A stretch of 64,000 bases of DNA from Branchiostoma floridae. Lineage: Eukaryota; Chordata; Leptocardii; Amphioxiformes; Branchiostomatidae. The notes under the pieces were generated by a model that was not told the origin of the DNA, made no database searches, and saw only the letters and a program-made list of their open reading frames with translations. The stretch covers positions 12,139,330-12,203,329 of the forward strand of contig NC_049986.1 in NCBI RefSeq assembly GCF_000003815.2, read 5' to 3'. The translations under genes were made by a program, and so were the position numbers. Shown piece after piece: positions 35,626 to 48,215 of this stretch; within the stretch, counting starts at the first letter, position 1, and every line of letters starts with the position of its first letter.

Positions 35626-38537
35626 ATGGACGGAATGTTACAGTCCGTAGCTCTGATTTTGTTGGTGGTAGTCCACATTGGCAATGCTGATACCAATGTT
35701 CCTGATCGAGAGTAAGTAACGTATTACTTTTGGCTTTTCCTTCTTTGATTGTTCTTGTTTTTGTGCCATCTTCGTAGGGGTATGTTGAGAGTGTACAGGT
35801 AGCTAGGGTAAAAAAAAGCATCCTTATTATGTGGATATAACATTTGAATATGCAGGGTTATGTAATATTGACTTGTTGACAACGAAATCTTTCAATAGTC
35901 ACAGTCCAAACAACCTGCTCAAAACAACGGATAAGTTTGACTTCTGAGAAGCCCTCTAAGACGTTTAAAAAACTATAGAATAACTATACAGTAACCATAA
36001 CCACTTCACAACCAAAAACATATTTTGAATCACCGTTCAAACAACCTACTGAAAACAACGGATATGTCTGACTTCTGAGAAGACTTCTGAAACACTAGAT
36101 CTAGCGTAACCATACAAAGCAACTGGCACATTTACAGCTACTTCACAAACAAAAACATATTTCAAATATTTGAATATGCGGGGTTATGTAAAATTGACTT
36201 GTTGACATGAAAACGACATCTTTCAAAAGTCACCGTTCAAACAACCTGTTCAAAACAAGTTGCTATTTCTGACTTCTGAGAAGACCTCTAAAACACTTGA
36301 GTAACCACAGAAAACAACTGACACACATTTACAGCTACTTCACAAACAAAAACATCCCTTTGTCCAGTACCAGCTGGTGACTGGTATGTTTGATGTGCTC
36401 CCCCCTACGTGGTCACAGATAAGGGACGATGGACGTCAGCAAAAACACTGGTCACTGAGGGACCTGGGGCCTGGCTTGAGTTGTGCTGACGGTCAGCTGA
36501 TAACACATCTCAAAACTAACAACAACAACATAAACCAGGTCACCCTGGGAGTCCAGCTGACTAGAACTGTTGGCCTTTAATCTCCAAGCAGATGTTTGGT
36601 CTGGGACAGTGTTTTGAGGCTATGCTACAAATCTCATACCTGTCTCTAGCCTGGATGCTAGACCCATAGCTCAATATGCGATAAGTGGGCGCTGATCTAT
36701 GATAGCATATCTCAAAACCAACAACAATAGCAACATTAACCAGGTCACACTGGGAGTCCAGCTGGCTAGAGCTGTTGGCCTTTAATCTCCAAGCAGATGT
36801 TTGGTCCGGGACGGTGTTTTGAGGCTAAGCTCATACCTGTCTCTAGCCTGGATGCTAGACCTACAGCTCAATAAGCGATAAGTGGGCGCTGATTGAGGGT
36901 CCCTCTCTCTCTCTCTCTCGAGCTCGTTTTCAAATGTAGAGAGTGTTCTACATAACGTTCTGTGAACTTCTGTGTTCCGAAGTCCTCTCACTGTCTTTAT
37001 TTTGCACAGGGTACTATGTAGCACCCCAGAGTATGACGTCGTCGCAACCCCTGGTGGTATCGGAGTCAGCACCACGGTGTTCGATCTCTCCCTGACAACG
37101 GCGAAGATCCGGGCCCGCCACAGTCTCCTCAAGTATTTCAGAGGCGCTAATGACCAAGGTTAGGCATCTTTGGGAAGTAATGGTAGCGTTTAAGACTTGT
37201 CTAGCGTTTAAGACTATCAGGCTGAATCTGTCTTCCACTTAAAGGAAAATCTAACTATATTATGAAGTATTTCTTCCACAAGTAGATGAGTAAAGCACAG
37301 CAATGACTGATGTTACACAGATAGTATCGAAACCCTTCTTTATGCACAATGAAAACTCTACAATGGATAACACCCGTAATACCACTGAAAAAACTAGCTC
37401 ATAGGAAACTAGAGTTCCACGACCTCATGCATTCGCGAAGTGATGTTCACCTTTACAACTGACGTCCTTACGACTAAACGTTTCTCATTGATTATGCAAA
37501 TTGTATAAACCATTTTCATGAATCATTTTCAATAGTTGAATGACACAAGCTCCTATCTAACATGCTATTGGCACTTCCTCCAACAAAAGGCCCCAATGTT
37601 ACGTCCCCTCCGAAAGACGGTGCTGCCCCAACCGAGATACCCTACCCAGGATTGAACCGGAGTCTACTACTTGTAGTTACCAACCAATTGGAAACAGGAG
37701 CTCAACACTGAAGCTGCTATCACTTGAGCTACAAAGAAATCGTGTTATACAAATGATAACCATTTATTAACCACCATTCCCAGGTTTGGAGATTCCCATA
37801 CTACCAGTGAATATCATCCAGACGTACGTTCCCACCAAGCTCTTCCGCGAGGTGACCCTGTCCATACCCCTCCCCCCGGACCTGTGGGACAACATACCCA
37901 AACCACTAGACAGCAAGGTACTAGCATAGAATTCACATGATTCTTGCAATTGTCCGCGTTCTTGTACTTGTTCTTGTTCATTTATGTCGACATTTTGTTG
38001 TGCTAAGGTGCTCATGGTTTGTTTTGCACCGTAAATAAAAAGTAAGTAGAATATTACATCTTGACCTCTAGGTCCCAAGACAGGGTTGTTCACCATAAGA
38101 CCATGCATACTACTTCAAACATTGAATTACAAAAAGATAAACAATTTTTTTCTGTCCAGCTTCTATCTACATTGTGTGCATGTAGTTATTTAGGAACGGT
38201 AATGTGTACATTAACGTTGTCATAGGTGAGAGTCGACAAAGTGCCCAGGAGTATAGTATACATGCGGAAGGTTCCCACCAGGGCTGCCTTGGGGTTCTCT
38301 GCGGAAAGGGAGGCCAAGAAACTCTTCCAAATCTTAAAGAAGGACGGGGAACCTTACTGGGATGACAACGACTACTACTACATCGGACAGAGAAAATCGT
38401 AAGTAACATCCATCCATCCACCCATCCATCCATTCATCCGTCCATCCATCCATCCATCCATCCATCCATTCATCCATCCATCCATCCATCCATCCATTCA
38501 TCCGTCCATCCATCCATCCATCCATCCATCCATCCAT

Positions 38538-38571
<34 letters not shown>

Positions 38572-38629
38572 GTCCATCCGTCCATCCGTCCATCCATCCA
38601 TCCATCCGTCCGTCCGTCCGTCCGTCCGT

Positions 38630-38693
<64 letters not shown>

Positions 38694-40197
38694 CCATTCA
38701 TCCATTCTATCTACCTATTCTACATAGGGATTTCATCCAAACCTGACAATACTGTTGTTAAGCCGTGTCGCTCCTTCCTTGTTGTTCACAGGCCTGTAGA
38801 CGGCAAGACCATGGCCCATGTGATCATTTTTGCGCTCAACGAACAAACCTTTGACGTCTATTCCAAGGCGGAGGGTTTCGAAACAAGTGTAAAACAGCGG
38901 GTACCTTCCTGCTTGAAGTCGCTGAGCCTGAAGGACTTGGAAAAATTTGCTGCACAACACCCGAATGTCGACAGTAACGCCGTCGATTTTACAAGAGCCG
39001 AGCCTGGTGAAAACTTCTGTAATGGTATGAAAAATGTTCATTAAAAAATCTGGTTCCAATATTATTTGTGTTGCCTTTCAAGTGTCCCAAACGGATTTTA
39101 TTATCATGGGCTGGAGAACCGTAACATGTCCGACTGCGCCGTTTCCCGTCCTGATGTCTGCCTGATGATTTTTTACCGAACGTATCACCATGCGTTCCAT
39201 TTAATCTTCCGTGATGTGGCAATTACCTCCATTACATACATACTGTTTCCAATGTGCCTTGTCCTGGTGGGTTTTTTTCGAAGTTAATTGGATTTTGAAT
39301 ATTGCAGAGTGGCAGGGCATTAGGCGGAATATGGTGTAACTGGAGACTTGCAAAATGGGAAGTCTGGTTTGGCCGGGGTCCAAAGTTGATGCGGAATGTT
39401 TTAGTAGTCCACTGTGTTCTACTGCTGCACAATTCTGAAACTTAGAATCAAATGTCAATATCCAAATGCCGGGTGCAGTCCCGATGGAAGACAGCAAAAT
39501 GCACGGGCAGTATTTGCAAGAAATTCACTATAATGAATGAGACAAAAAATCACAACGACAACTTAAAATATTTCACGGAGGTATGACATCTTCAGTCTGT
39601 TGATAGTGTATGCTTTGTTTGTTTGCTGTTGATTCATGTAGGTCCACTCTGTCCAGAGTACAAGGTGGTACACAAGTATGATAGCCCGCTGGAGAAGCGT
39701 GAGTACCCAGCCGGGCACGGGTCTCTCGTGTACGCCGCCGCACCAACTTGTCATCTTGACGCTGCAAAAGGACTGGCCCAGCGCGCAATCTACGATAAAC
39801 TCAACGGTAGGTCGCCTGGGATATGTGTGATGTGTACGTTTTAAGGAAAGAAGTATCAAATGTTAGGCGTGTGTATGGGGAAAACTCACGTCATTGTTGT
39901 GAGCTGTGCACAACTTGCATTATTTTTGTACCCAATATCTGATAATGCTGCCCATTACTTTCCACAGCTTCTGGTCTCGTGAAGGGGAAGCCTTTCCGAC
40001 TTTTTGACACGGCAATGGGACGGATATACCAGAAACAGCCAGGAGAGGACGAATGCAACAAAGTTTTCGTGCAAGCCATTCCCGTCCCGGAAGACGTGCT
40101 TGCATCAGAAAAGGTTTCATTTGGCTCCTAAAGCCTTGATAAAGTTATGATCTGTTCATTCATTCATTTAGTGTTTGTTGGTCTATGTTTGTATTTG

Positions 40198-40233
<36 letters not shown>

Positions 40234-43200
40234 CGTGCATGTGTGTGTGTGTGTGTGTGTGTATGTACGTGTGCGTGCGTGTGTGCGTGTGTGTGTGTGT
40301 GTGTGCGCGCGCGCGCGCGCGTGTGTGTGCGTGCGTGCGTGCGTGAGTGAGTGAGTGATTGCGTGCATGTGTCTTTTTAGTTTGTTCTGGAAATCTCATT
40401 CGCAAGATATGTATTCCTTGTATTCTAGCTTCCCGACTTTTTGGGACAAGAACCTTACGACAAGGATATCGTGATGGACGTAAGTAGCTTTACGATATAG
40501 AAATCATTTCGAAGTTAATATTCCAAACTTTTTGTGCCGAGTTAATTATTTTTCCAAAGACCTGTTGAGACTGGTAGATGCTAAGAAGTCCATACAGACC
40601 TCATATTCGGACTTTGCGGCAGAGTAGAGTAGAGTCATTTGTTTTGTTAGCACATACATGTAAGAGTGAACTAGAACATAATCAGTATGCTAGCATACCG
40701 CCATCGACTGATGTGTATCAAATACCAGCTCAAAAAAGAACAAGAAACTGTCATGACTTCAAGTACCAGAGTTACCAACCTAGGATCGATGTGTTCAAAA
40801 ACTCGTACTTTCCCAGAACTACCGTGGAGTGGAATTTGTTATCACCAAGCACAACGCTTGCAGATAGATGTGCAAAAGTTAGGTGTGACAGGTCGTTCAG
40901 TGTAATATAACCAGCTGCGGCCGCGCCTCGTGCCTGCGAAGCTGAGGTTTTACGCCGAAGTGCGGTTATACCGGCTATATAGATACAGATACGGCATGGA
41001 ATTATTGTTCAAATTTTACTACGCTGGGCGTGGGCATCACAATTAAACTGTTAATCATGCTTCTCTGAAAATAAACACTGAGACCTTAAACAATCATGAC
41101 CTCCTACCATCATTCTAACGAATCATCTGATTGTTTTCGCCCTTGATTTTTTTTTCAATGATTAGCTGAAGGTGCATCGGCGGGACTATATCGCGCCTAT
41201 AACAGGTTACGTGCGGCACTTTGGTGGCTTTGCTGATGAAGAGGAGATCTACCGCCAGGGCAAGGCGCTGAGGGAGGACCTGGACAGTCGCGGGCTCTGT
41301 TACCTGCCCAACATGCTGTACTTTGTCGAGTACAACAGGGGGTCCCGCCTGTTTGATCGCCACAATGAGGTACATGCTATCCACCAAGTCACCATAGCTG
41401 GCTTTAGAAACCGGTACCAATTGATCAAAATACTGGTATACAATCAGATCCAAGGATCAGATCCGAAAACATCGAGCCTTGGAGACTTCTCTTTTAGTTT
41501 CTAATGGTTCTAACATTGTGACAATAATCATATTTCTGTAGTAATATAAGTACAGTAGCTGAAACACCTTTAATGACGCCTATCTCTTCATGCATCTCAG
41601 ACACGATTTAAACAGACTGTAACATCTTTTCAGAACTTCTCTGTTCACCGAGACCACACAGCCAGATTATTGTGGTAAATGCCGAAACGGTGTGGACACC
41701 TTGAAAGTGTAATGAAGCAAAGAGATCATTTTCAAATACACTACTGTCAATCTTAAACTCTATGTTTTTGGTTCTCTTTCTTGTTAGATCATGTTCTGGG
41801 CTTATCCGGAAGCGACGTGTAAGCCTGAGAAGCCGAGCTTTTTTACTCCCCTTCACCTTGAACCGCCCTCACACAGGTAAGGCGGCTGGTAAATAGTTTC
41901 ACCTGGTGGGTAGATTACAGGTTAAGTTTTTTTTGTACAAATCAAATGTTTTGACCTGCCGACGTCCGGGGGGGGGGGGGTGCTGTCACCTCCCTCAGTA
42001 CAATACTTCGCACCGCAGGTGAAGGGGCGATACAAACCCATTCACGTTTGGGACCGCACCCTTCCCACTGCAGCAACATCTACCTGCAGTGCGAAGTAGA
42101 ACCGGTCAAGTATTGCCCTAAGGAAGGTGACAGGAGGTCCATCAAAACGTCGGCAGGTGAAAACAAATTTTGTTTGTACGTGTAAAGAACTTTATCAGCT
42201 ATAACAAAGATCACTTTAACTGGACTTTGTGAACAGTAATGCCACCATCTTTCCCCCTTCTTTTCATGTAGTGAGGTAAATAACGACGTGCTGCTTCCTT
42301 CCCTGGAGGATCTGTGCCGGGACAATGCGTGCGTGGAAAGACAACCCGTCAGGAGGTTCGAGAACTTCATCGAGGAAAAAGTTGAGATACGTATGTGGCA
42401 TATGTGGCATATGTGGCAATTCATCTTTTTTTCACTACTGGTTGTACGACTTCGTTTCATAACTTGTCTCAATAGTGCATCTGTATATCGTATTCTTCAT
42501 AACCTTTATCGTTTATCTCAAGTTGATTGGACAGAGAAACAGCGAACGCATCCTAACCAACACGCTGGAAGACATTCTGTATACATTTGGACATGTCCAC
42601 ATTGAGCATTTGTCCCACTCCAACAAGTATTGAGGCTTGTACCTTTCATACCGCATGGTAGCCTACTACCATTTAGAGAATGTATATTTCGTAGCAAAGT
42701 TCTTTGCACTCAAACCAATACTTTTCACCTGTCGACCATATATTCCGTCTGATATCGTCCTCAGTGCTTTTCTTCGCGCTGTCGCTAGGTGCCACTGAAG
42801 TGGAAAGGGTTCGGTCCCAAACGTGACTGAGTTTGTATCCCCCCTCACCTAGCTGCAGTGTCAAACAGAAACAGTCAGTATTGCCATGAGGAAGGTGGAA
42901 GGCACTCCGCCGGAACGTTGGCAGATGAAAAACTTTGCAAAAAACCATTGATTTACCGACTTGATCCACTGCTACGATATTCACAAAACATGTACATGTG
43001 TGTGCTTTTTAGCTGGCAGTTCTGTCTGCGCCAACCAAAAGTTCTGCAACAGTGTCCGCGAAGCGAGTAAGCAAGCTATCTCCAAGCTCCTGTCCTACTT
43101 CAACGGCTACAACAAGCAGCAACAAAGGATGGATATGCCAAGGCCACTGTTTCACTACGTGAGTAATAAAGATTTGTTACTTCCATTGAAAATGGAGGTA

Positions 43201-46200
43201 TTGTTTTTGATGTGTCTGTCTGTGTAGCACAGTGGTACTATGGCAGAACTTCCGGTTTTCTTGGACATATTGTGGTCTTGTTCCAGCAAGTCATCATAGC
43301 TTCGCTCTGCTGACATTGACCGTGGTACATATACATACATTTTGACAATCATTTGACGCCTGTGCCCTTCCAAAGGGGTTTTAGTCCAAACGACGGTGAG
43401 ATACGATGATCACATGTTCAAACAATTCTTACCCTGCTGTTACATCTTTTGCAGGTATTGACTTTCCCAGTGACAATAACTTCTGCTGTGTCCTGTAGAC
43501 ACTCCAGCCGATTCCTCACTAACAGTTCCTTAAAGACATGACTGCTAACCCGTTTACTCTGACTCTTCTGTGTGTTTCCCAGATCAACTTGACGAGTATT
43601 GGGAAACCAGGGTGCAACAAGGAAATGTCGACGTGCAGTTTTGTTCCCAAGCGCTTCGCAGCAGATCCTCCGGCACCCGTGGGTAAAGATGTACGTAAAA
43701 CAGGAACCATGTTTAGCTAGATATATCATAGATCTACAAAGTTGTATATAAAACCCGAACCATGGTTAGTTAGAATTGTCATAGATCTGATGAACGAAAG
43801 AAGTCGTGTCTACTACACCCTATGTTTTTTGTCTAAAATGAGTTCAATGTAGTATTTGTCTGATTGCCGGAGTTAGCTGGATCTGAAGACTGAGAGAATC
43901 ACACTGTAGTCGAAAGTACAGACGAGTCTAATGTTTTAGTTAGAGAACAGTTTATTCAATCATAACAGTCGTTCTCTTGTTTAACAGGTCACAATGTACG
44001 GGGCCACAGAACTGAACGGTTACGTCATGCCTTTCGGGGACTTAAACGACGACCAGATCATCAGTACTATGGTAGGATTCAACAAAACATTGGCTGGTCT
44101 GGAGAAGTTTGGTATAGAGTACGACAAGGTGAGTCTTGTGGTTTTATTAGTGCAAAATAACTCTTAATATGTCCTTATTATGTCCGTTGATGTGCTTATG
44201 TGTTTAGATGTTCCTATGTCTTCTATATGCTAGACACTAGTATAGAGATGTGTACATGTGAGTGGGATCTATGAAGAAAAGAATGATACTGCACTGCAAA
44301 GAATTAGTTTTGAGGTATACGTAAGTCCAAATATTGGAATTCGGGTCAAATTCCATTTGCATACATGATGTCCTCTTTGTACGAAACATGACATAAAACA
44401 AAGCCTTCTTCATCTCCACAGCTGACTTTTGGAATTATGGAGTATTTTGCAGAAGATGAAGGGTTTGAGCACAATGCACTCTTTGTTCCCAAACTGCAAA
44501 AAGGCATCGTTGTTGCTGAAGAGGTAAGATCTGACTTCAATGATCTATAGATGTTGTTCATTAACACTGTGCATTTTGTAATGAAAAAAGTATACAGTTC
44601 CTAAAGGAATATCAAAGACTTTGACCAAGGCTTGGTAGGACTTATCTTCTAAAAGTTGCTATCTCAACTTTTACTTGGGAGGATTAGCTTACCTATACCA
44701 AGGAGGTTGTTAAACTTGCCTATACGGTGAACAGTGAGTTATTCCTTTCAAATACATGTATATCCATTTGTTGTTTAGTAGATTCGACCGGTCTCTTTCT
44801 ACAATAATGCCCACTGTACGTGCAATTAGCCTTCCAGCACGGACTTGCAAATAAACTTTCATCATTGATGCAGGAGAATCTTGCGGGACCTGCTGACACC
44901 GGAAAGGGAACCCAACTGCACAGATTTGTAGCGGACATGGGCGACAATATCCAGGAAATCCAAATGATTCCCAGTGAGTTACTTTTATGTTTTCCGCTCG
45001 ATCATACCAGATGAAATGGTTAATAGCACCAGTAACTAAGTCACACATGCAAGGACACATTCCCAGGCTATTTAGAAATATGAATTGGCACAGAGAAGGT
45101 GCAGTGACATAGTACGTCGGTAGATGGCACAAGACACCATGTTAATTACAAGAACTGTATATGTATTGATATGTCCTGAAAAACTTGAAATGGACAATCA
45201 ATTTATATTGAACATACCGTAAAGAGCTGCAGGATAGACAAAGGTCCGTCCAAAGTGAGTCCTTATCAACCACCTGGCACCATAGTGACTTCTCTACTGT
45301 ACACCACCTACATATATGGTGCACAAGTTGACACATGATTCCTGCTTTGTTTTCCTCAGAGCTGTACGTCTGTGTCGACATTGAATCCTGCAATAACCTG
45401 TACTCTCGCAAGGCTATGGTTGCTCTGCACGATTATTTCGGCGGCAACAATGACGGAAATGTGAATCTCGGACGCCCTTCTCATCTTTTCTACCACGTGG
45501 TTAGTGTTTGTTTCCACCATTTATTTATCCAACCCACGCTACGTTCCTCTTTATTTCGGAGTTCTTTCTCAAACATGTGCAAAAAATATCGAGGTTGGGT
45601 TTCTTCTTGTTTGAAGTCAATCGACAAAAACCTCTGCACTCTGTTGAGAAATTTCTCTGCTTTAAGCTAAGGGCACTTGTAACCCGTCGTAAGTGCTTTT
45701 TGTCCGTACGTTTTTTTGGGAGGCCACGTGCCTATATATGTATAACACAGTTGACACAAAGAGACAGAGTTCGTCTCGAAAGCTTCCCCAAGCTAATTGA
45801 ACTTTAGTTGTGTGTATGCTGTTTAAATTTTTGTCAAAAGTAAAACACAGTTGTGTATTTATTAGGCCTGTTTGTACCTTGACCTGTCTAGCACAAGTAT
45901 GAATGTCACGAATTTGTCAAATTATTTCTCAGACTGGAAAAAAAATTGAAGGCTGCCCATACGGACTGAGGAGCTGCTCAGCCATTCCAGAGGAATTCTA
46001 TGAGAAGACACCAAAGCCTACCAACGAACGGGTTAGTTTTCTAACTAGCATTGTCTTTGACTAGGGAAGGCAGAGGCATCTTACTTATGTCTTTTTCCTT
46101 CTGATGTTCAAAACTACCAAAAAGTAGTAAAATTGATATCAGTTGCCAATGTGCAATGATGAAACAATAATCTAAAAGAGATTTGCTGTGAAAAAGGGAT

Positions 46201-48215
46201 GTTCTTCCCTTTGTGCTATTTTGTCAATTGCCGAAAAAAATTGCTTCTTCTTCGTTTTGCGCCACTTTGAGAATGCTTTTCACATTTTGAGATGCCCACT
46301 TGACTAGGGGCTCCATACCCATAGATCAACAGCTCCAGACAGTAGTGTTCAGGCACAAGTCGTCGTCATGATTATGATGCATCACGTAGCAGAATTGTCA
46401 TATATTTTCACTTTTGATAGCGATGGAACAAGGTATGGTTAACAACACTCTTTGGGCATAACGTATTTTATTCATCATGCAGGCGTATTTCTTTATTTTG
46501 AATCCAGGTGATGATCTTTAATGCTACCGGACTGCCCGGTCTCGGGTTCGCTACTACTCTACCAGATACAAACGATGTAGTGGAATGGGGCACCGAATTC
46601 CGGAAACTGGCAGAAACCCTTGAGGAAAAAGATCTGTCCTTTCGTGGGGTAAGATATGCTTTTTAAATCTTTTATTCACCGTCTATTCAATAATTCTAAA
46701 CCTCGATTCAATATGTTGCTAGATGCACAATTTTATCCATGCAACTACTAGATAAGAAATAGCTTGCCTTTACCACGCTTACCATGCTCATTGCGACTGT
46801 ATCTGTATCTGTATCTATATAGCCGGTATAACCGCCGTTTGGCGTAACACACCAGCTTCAAGAGAAGCATACATGTATATCCATAGCTGTAACCATCCCC
46901 AATGTAACTCTAATGCCTTTGATACAGCTAGATGGAATGGCATATATGAGACCAAATGAAGCGAAGCAATAGAGGATTACATTGATGATATGTCATCTTC
47001 TCTTCCTTGGAAACAGGGTTATGGTTACTTCTTCCGGGAAACTTATCCGTTCGACGCAAGTGACGAGCCATGGTACATTGCCTACTGGAAGAAGGTAGGG
47101 TTTTAGCCCAAAACATGAGGTAATGGGTATTGATCCAAAGTTATAGCTACACAAATATAACGTTATGTCATTATATGTAAGAGAAAGAAGTTACCGAATA
47201 GTACTAATTCCAGAAACGCCAGTTTCATACATCCGGATGTGCGATGCACAAGCAATTGGATAGGCCACGCAAGGTTTCCGTGGTGAGACAAATTGGGGAA
47301 AAAACAGGAACAGCAAAATTTTTATTGCAATAATTGTATGATATATCCATTAATATGGAATACTAGTATGCTTCCAGGGAGCACAGGAACCATATTGCAC
47401 GAACGATTTTTTAACGAGATTGGTCAAAGCAAGGTAACGAGACCACTTCAAGGCAATGAGCTAGGAAGTTGGAAATAAGTGTGCACGGAGATACAGGTGG
47501 ACATTAATATTTGTTTTGAAGGCTGATAAGTTGTAGACAGGAGGAAAACAGTTGTCGTCGAGAGTTCCATAGAGAGAGTTCCACAGTTCCAAATTTGCTG
47601 ATTTGTCATGTTGAGGGACTCTCAGAGTTGCAGGTCCACGTTTTGTCTTCCAACCAAATATATATGACTTCAAACACAGGTAGTAACTTTTGTATGACAT
47701 GTTGTTTGAAAGCGCGCGGAGTCTGGAAGTGAAGCGCCCGATGAAGAAGACACGGAGATGCCGACGGAAGGTCAGGCCGAAGAGAAGACGGAGGACGAGA
47801 AAGGACAGGAGATGTCCACAGCACTATCTGAAGTACGTCCATGTAACTATACATAACGTTTCAGTAATTGTGGTTAACCATACCCTTTTCTCTTTCTATT
47901 TCTATATTTCAAGAGGTCCAGAGCATGCTATCATTTGTTTTCCCCGATTTTGGGAATAAATGTCCCAAATTCCTACCAGTGAGTTGCATATACAACATAG
48001 AAAACTGTCTTTCTAGTCCTTATTTCTCTCCGATTGTTGATGTACCTAGGTACTTTTTACATGGACTATTTTATGTGCATGAAATAGTAGTACATGTATG
48101 TTTTATATCACCTCAGGCCTCCAACACTGCGATGCCCGACCAAGCTGACGACGCCGCAGTACCGGCGACAGAGGCGGCGGCCATGGGCAGTCCTGCCGCG
48201 ACCGAGGAGAGATAA
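35626..48215 (+). CDS. Secreted protein with four tandem SOUL heme-binding-like modules
   Basis: Twenty-two exons join in frame: 35626-35711, 37010-37158, 37784-37917, 38226-38398, 38792-39024, 39642-39806, 39968-40113, 40429-40479, 41166-41369, 41788-41876, 42272-42390, 43013-43158, 43583-43690, 43988-44128, 44422-44523, 44874-44973, 45360-45499, 45933-46031, 46508-46648, 47017-47094, 47713-47832, 48117-48215. The sum is 2823 bases, or 940 residues. It starts with a signal peptide ([21 protein letters not shown]). Module 1 (about 30-195) shows the SOUL/HEBP pattern: [15 protein letters not shown], then [10 protein letters not shown] and [14 protein letters not shown]. Module 2 (261-460) has [19 protein letters not shown] and [14 protein letters not shown]. 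Modules 3 (about 520-690) and 4 (716-868) keep the helix and later strands but have altered first strands. The last 70 residues are acidic and low in complexity. HEBP1/HEBP2 are single-module proteins of about 190-205 residues. Heme binding and extracellular location are inferred. Confidence 0.85.
35845..36350 (+). repeat. Three degenerate direct repeats in intron 1 of the SOUL gene
   Basis: Three units near 35890, 36030 and 36225 share GTTCAAACAACCT-like, AAAACAACGGATA-like and TGACTTCTGAGAAG motifs. Units 1 and 3 also share GGGTTATGTAA and ATTGACTTGTTGAC upstream. Function unknown. Confidence 0.65.
36499..36898 (+). repeat. Tandem direct duplication of about 200 bp
   Basis: Two adjacent copies (36499-36696 and 36701-36898) share CATATCTCAAAAC-like starts, GGGAGTCCAGCTG, TTTAATCTCCAAGCAGATG, GCCTGGATGCTAGACC and GATAAGTGGGCGCTGAT. 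They differ by a few per cent. They lie in intron 1 of the SOUL gene, just before exon 2. Confidence 0.8.
37552..37737 (-). mobile_element. tRNA-derived SINE
   Basis: Read on the minus strand it starts TTGTAGCTCAAGTGATAGC, an A-box-like sequence, followed by GGTTCAATCC, a B-box. The body then has GCAGCACCGTCTTTCGG and GGACGTAA, common in invertebrate SINEs. It sits in the second intron of the SOUL gene. Confidence 0.7.
38408..38705. repeat. (CATC)n tetranucleotide satellite
   Basis: About 300 bp of CATC with CGTC and CATT variants lies in an intron of the SOUL gene, starting a few bases after the exon ending at 38398. The minus strand reads as open frames of MDGW/TDGR repeats; these are not genes. 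Confidence 0.95.
40195..40365. repeat. (TG)n/(CG)n microsatellite
   Basis: An alternating TG tract with CG inserts and a TGAG run lies in the intron after the exon ending at 40113. Long TG/CG tracts can adopt Z-DNA. The CVCVR-type open frames here are artefacts. Confidence 0.9.
40578..40990 (+). mobile_element. 3' end of a non-LTR retrotransposon
   Basis: The open frame ending near 40910 shows [20 protein letters not shown] and [14 protein letters not shown], the usual C-terminal end of L2/CR1-like reverse-transcriptase frames. It is followed by a 3' tail ending in CGGCTATATAGATACAGAT. Related tails occur at 46798-46862 and 54750-54812. It is truncated and inactive, in an intron of the SOUL gene in the sense orientation. 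Confidence 0.75.
41932..42180. mobile_element. Terminal-inverted-repeat element, copy 1
   Basis: The left end TTTGACCTGCCGACGT (with TTTGTACAAA outside it) is matched in inverse by ACGTCGGCAGGTGAAAA and a matching TTTGTAC at the right. The interior contains TTCACGTTTGGGACCGCACC. A related element lies at 42692-42941 in the next intron. Confidence 0.65.
42692..42941. mobile_element. Terminal-inverted-repeat element, copy 2
   Basis: The ends GCAAAGTTCTTTG and AACTTTGC, with CTTTTCACCTGTCGAC and GTTGGCAGATGAAAA inside them, form inverted arms. The interior GGGTTCGGTCCCAAACGTGA is the inverse of the interior of copy 1, so the two belong to one family. It lies in the SOUL intron between 42390 and 43013. 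Confidence 0.6.
46798..46862 (-). repeat. Dispersed 3' tail of the non-LTR element
   Basis: Sequence CTGTATCTGTATCTATATAG followed by CCGGTATAACCGCC and GGCGTAACACACCAGC matches the inverse of the tail at 40925-40990. Only the tail is present, as expected for a severely 5'-truncated insertion. Confidence 0.65.

Noticed and set aside
36377-36580. 67-residue open frame in intron 1 of the SOUL gene
   Set aside because: It overlaps the 200-bp tandem duplication, breaks in the second copy and has no splice signal that fits the SOUL frame.
38334-38705. MDGW/TDGR repeat proteins on the minus strand
   Set aside because: They are translations of a CATC tetranucleotide array in an intron.
40147-40405. 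Cys/Val and His/Thr repeat open frames
   Set aside because: They are translations of a TG/CG microsatellite.
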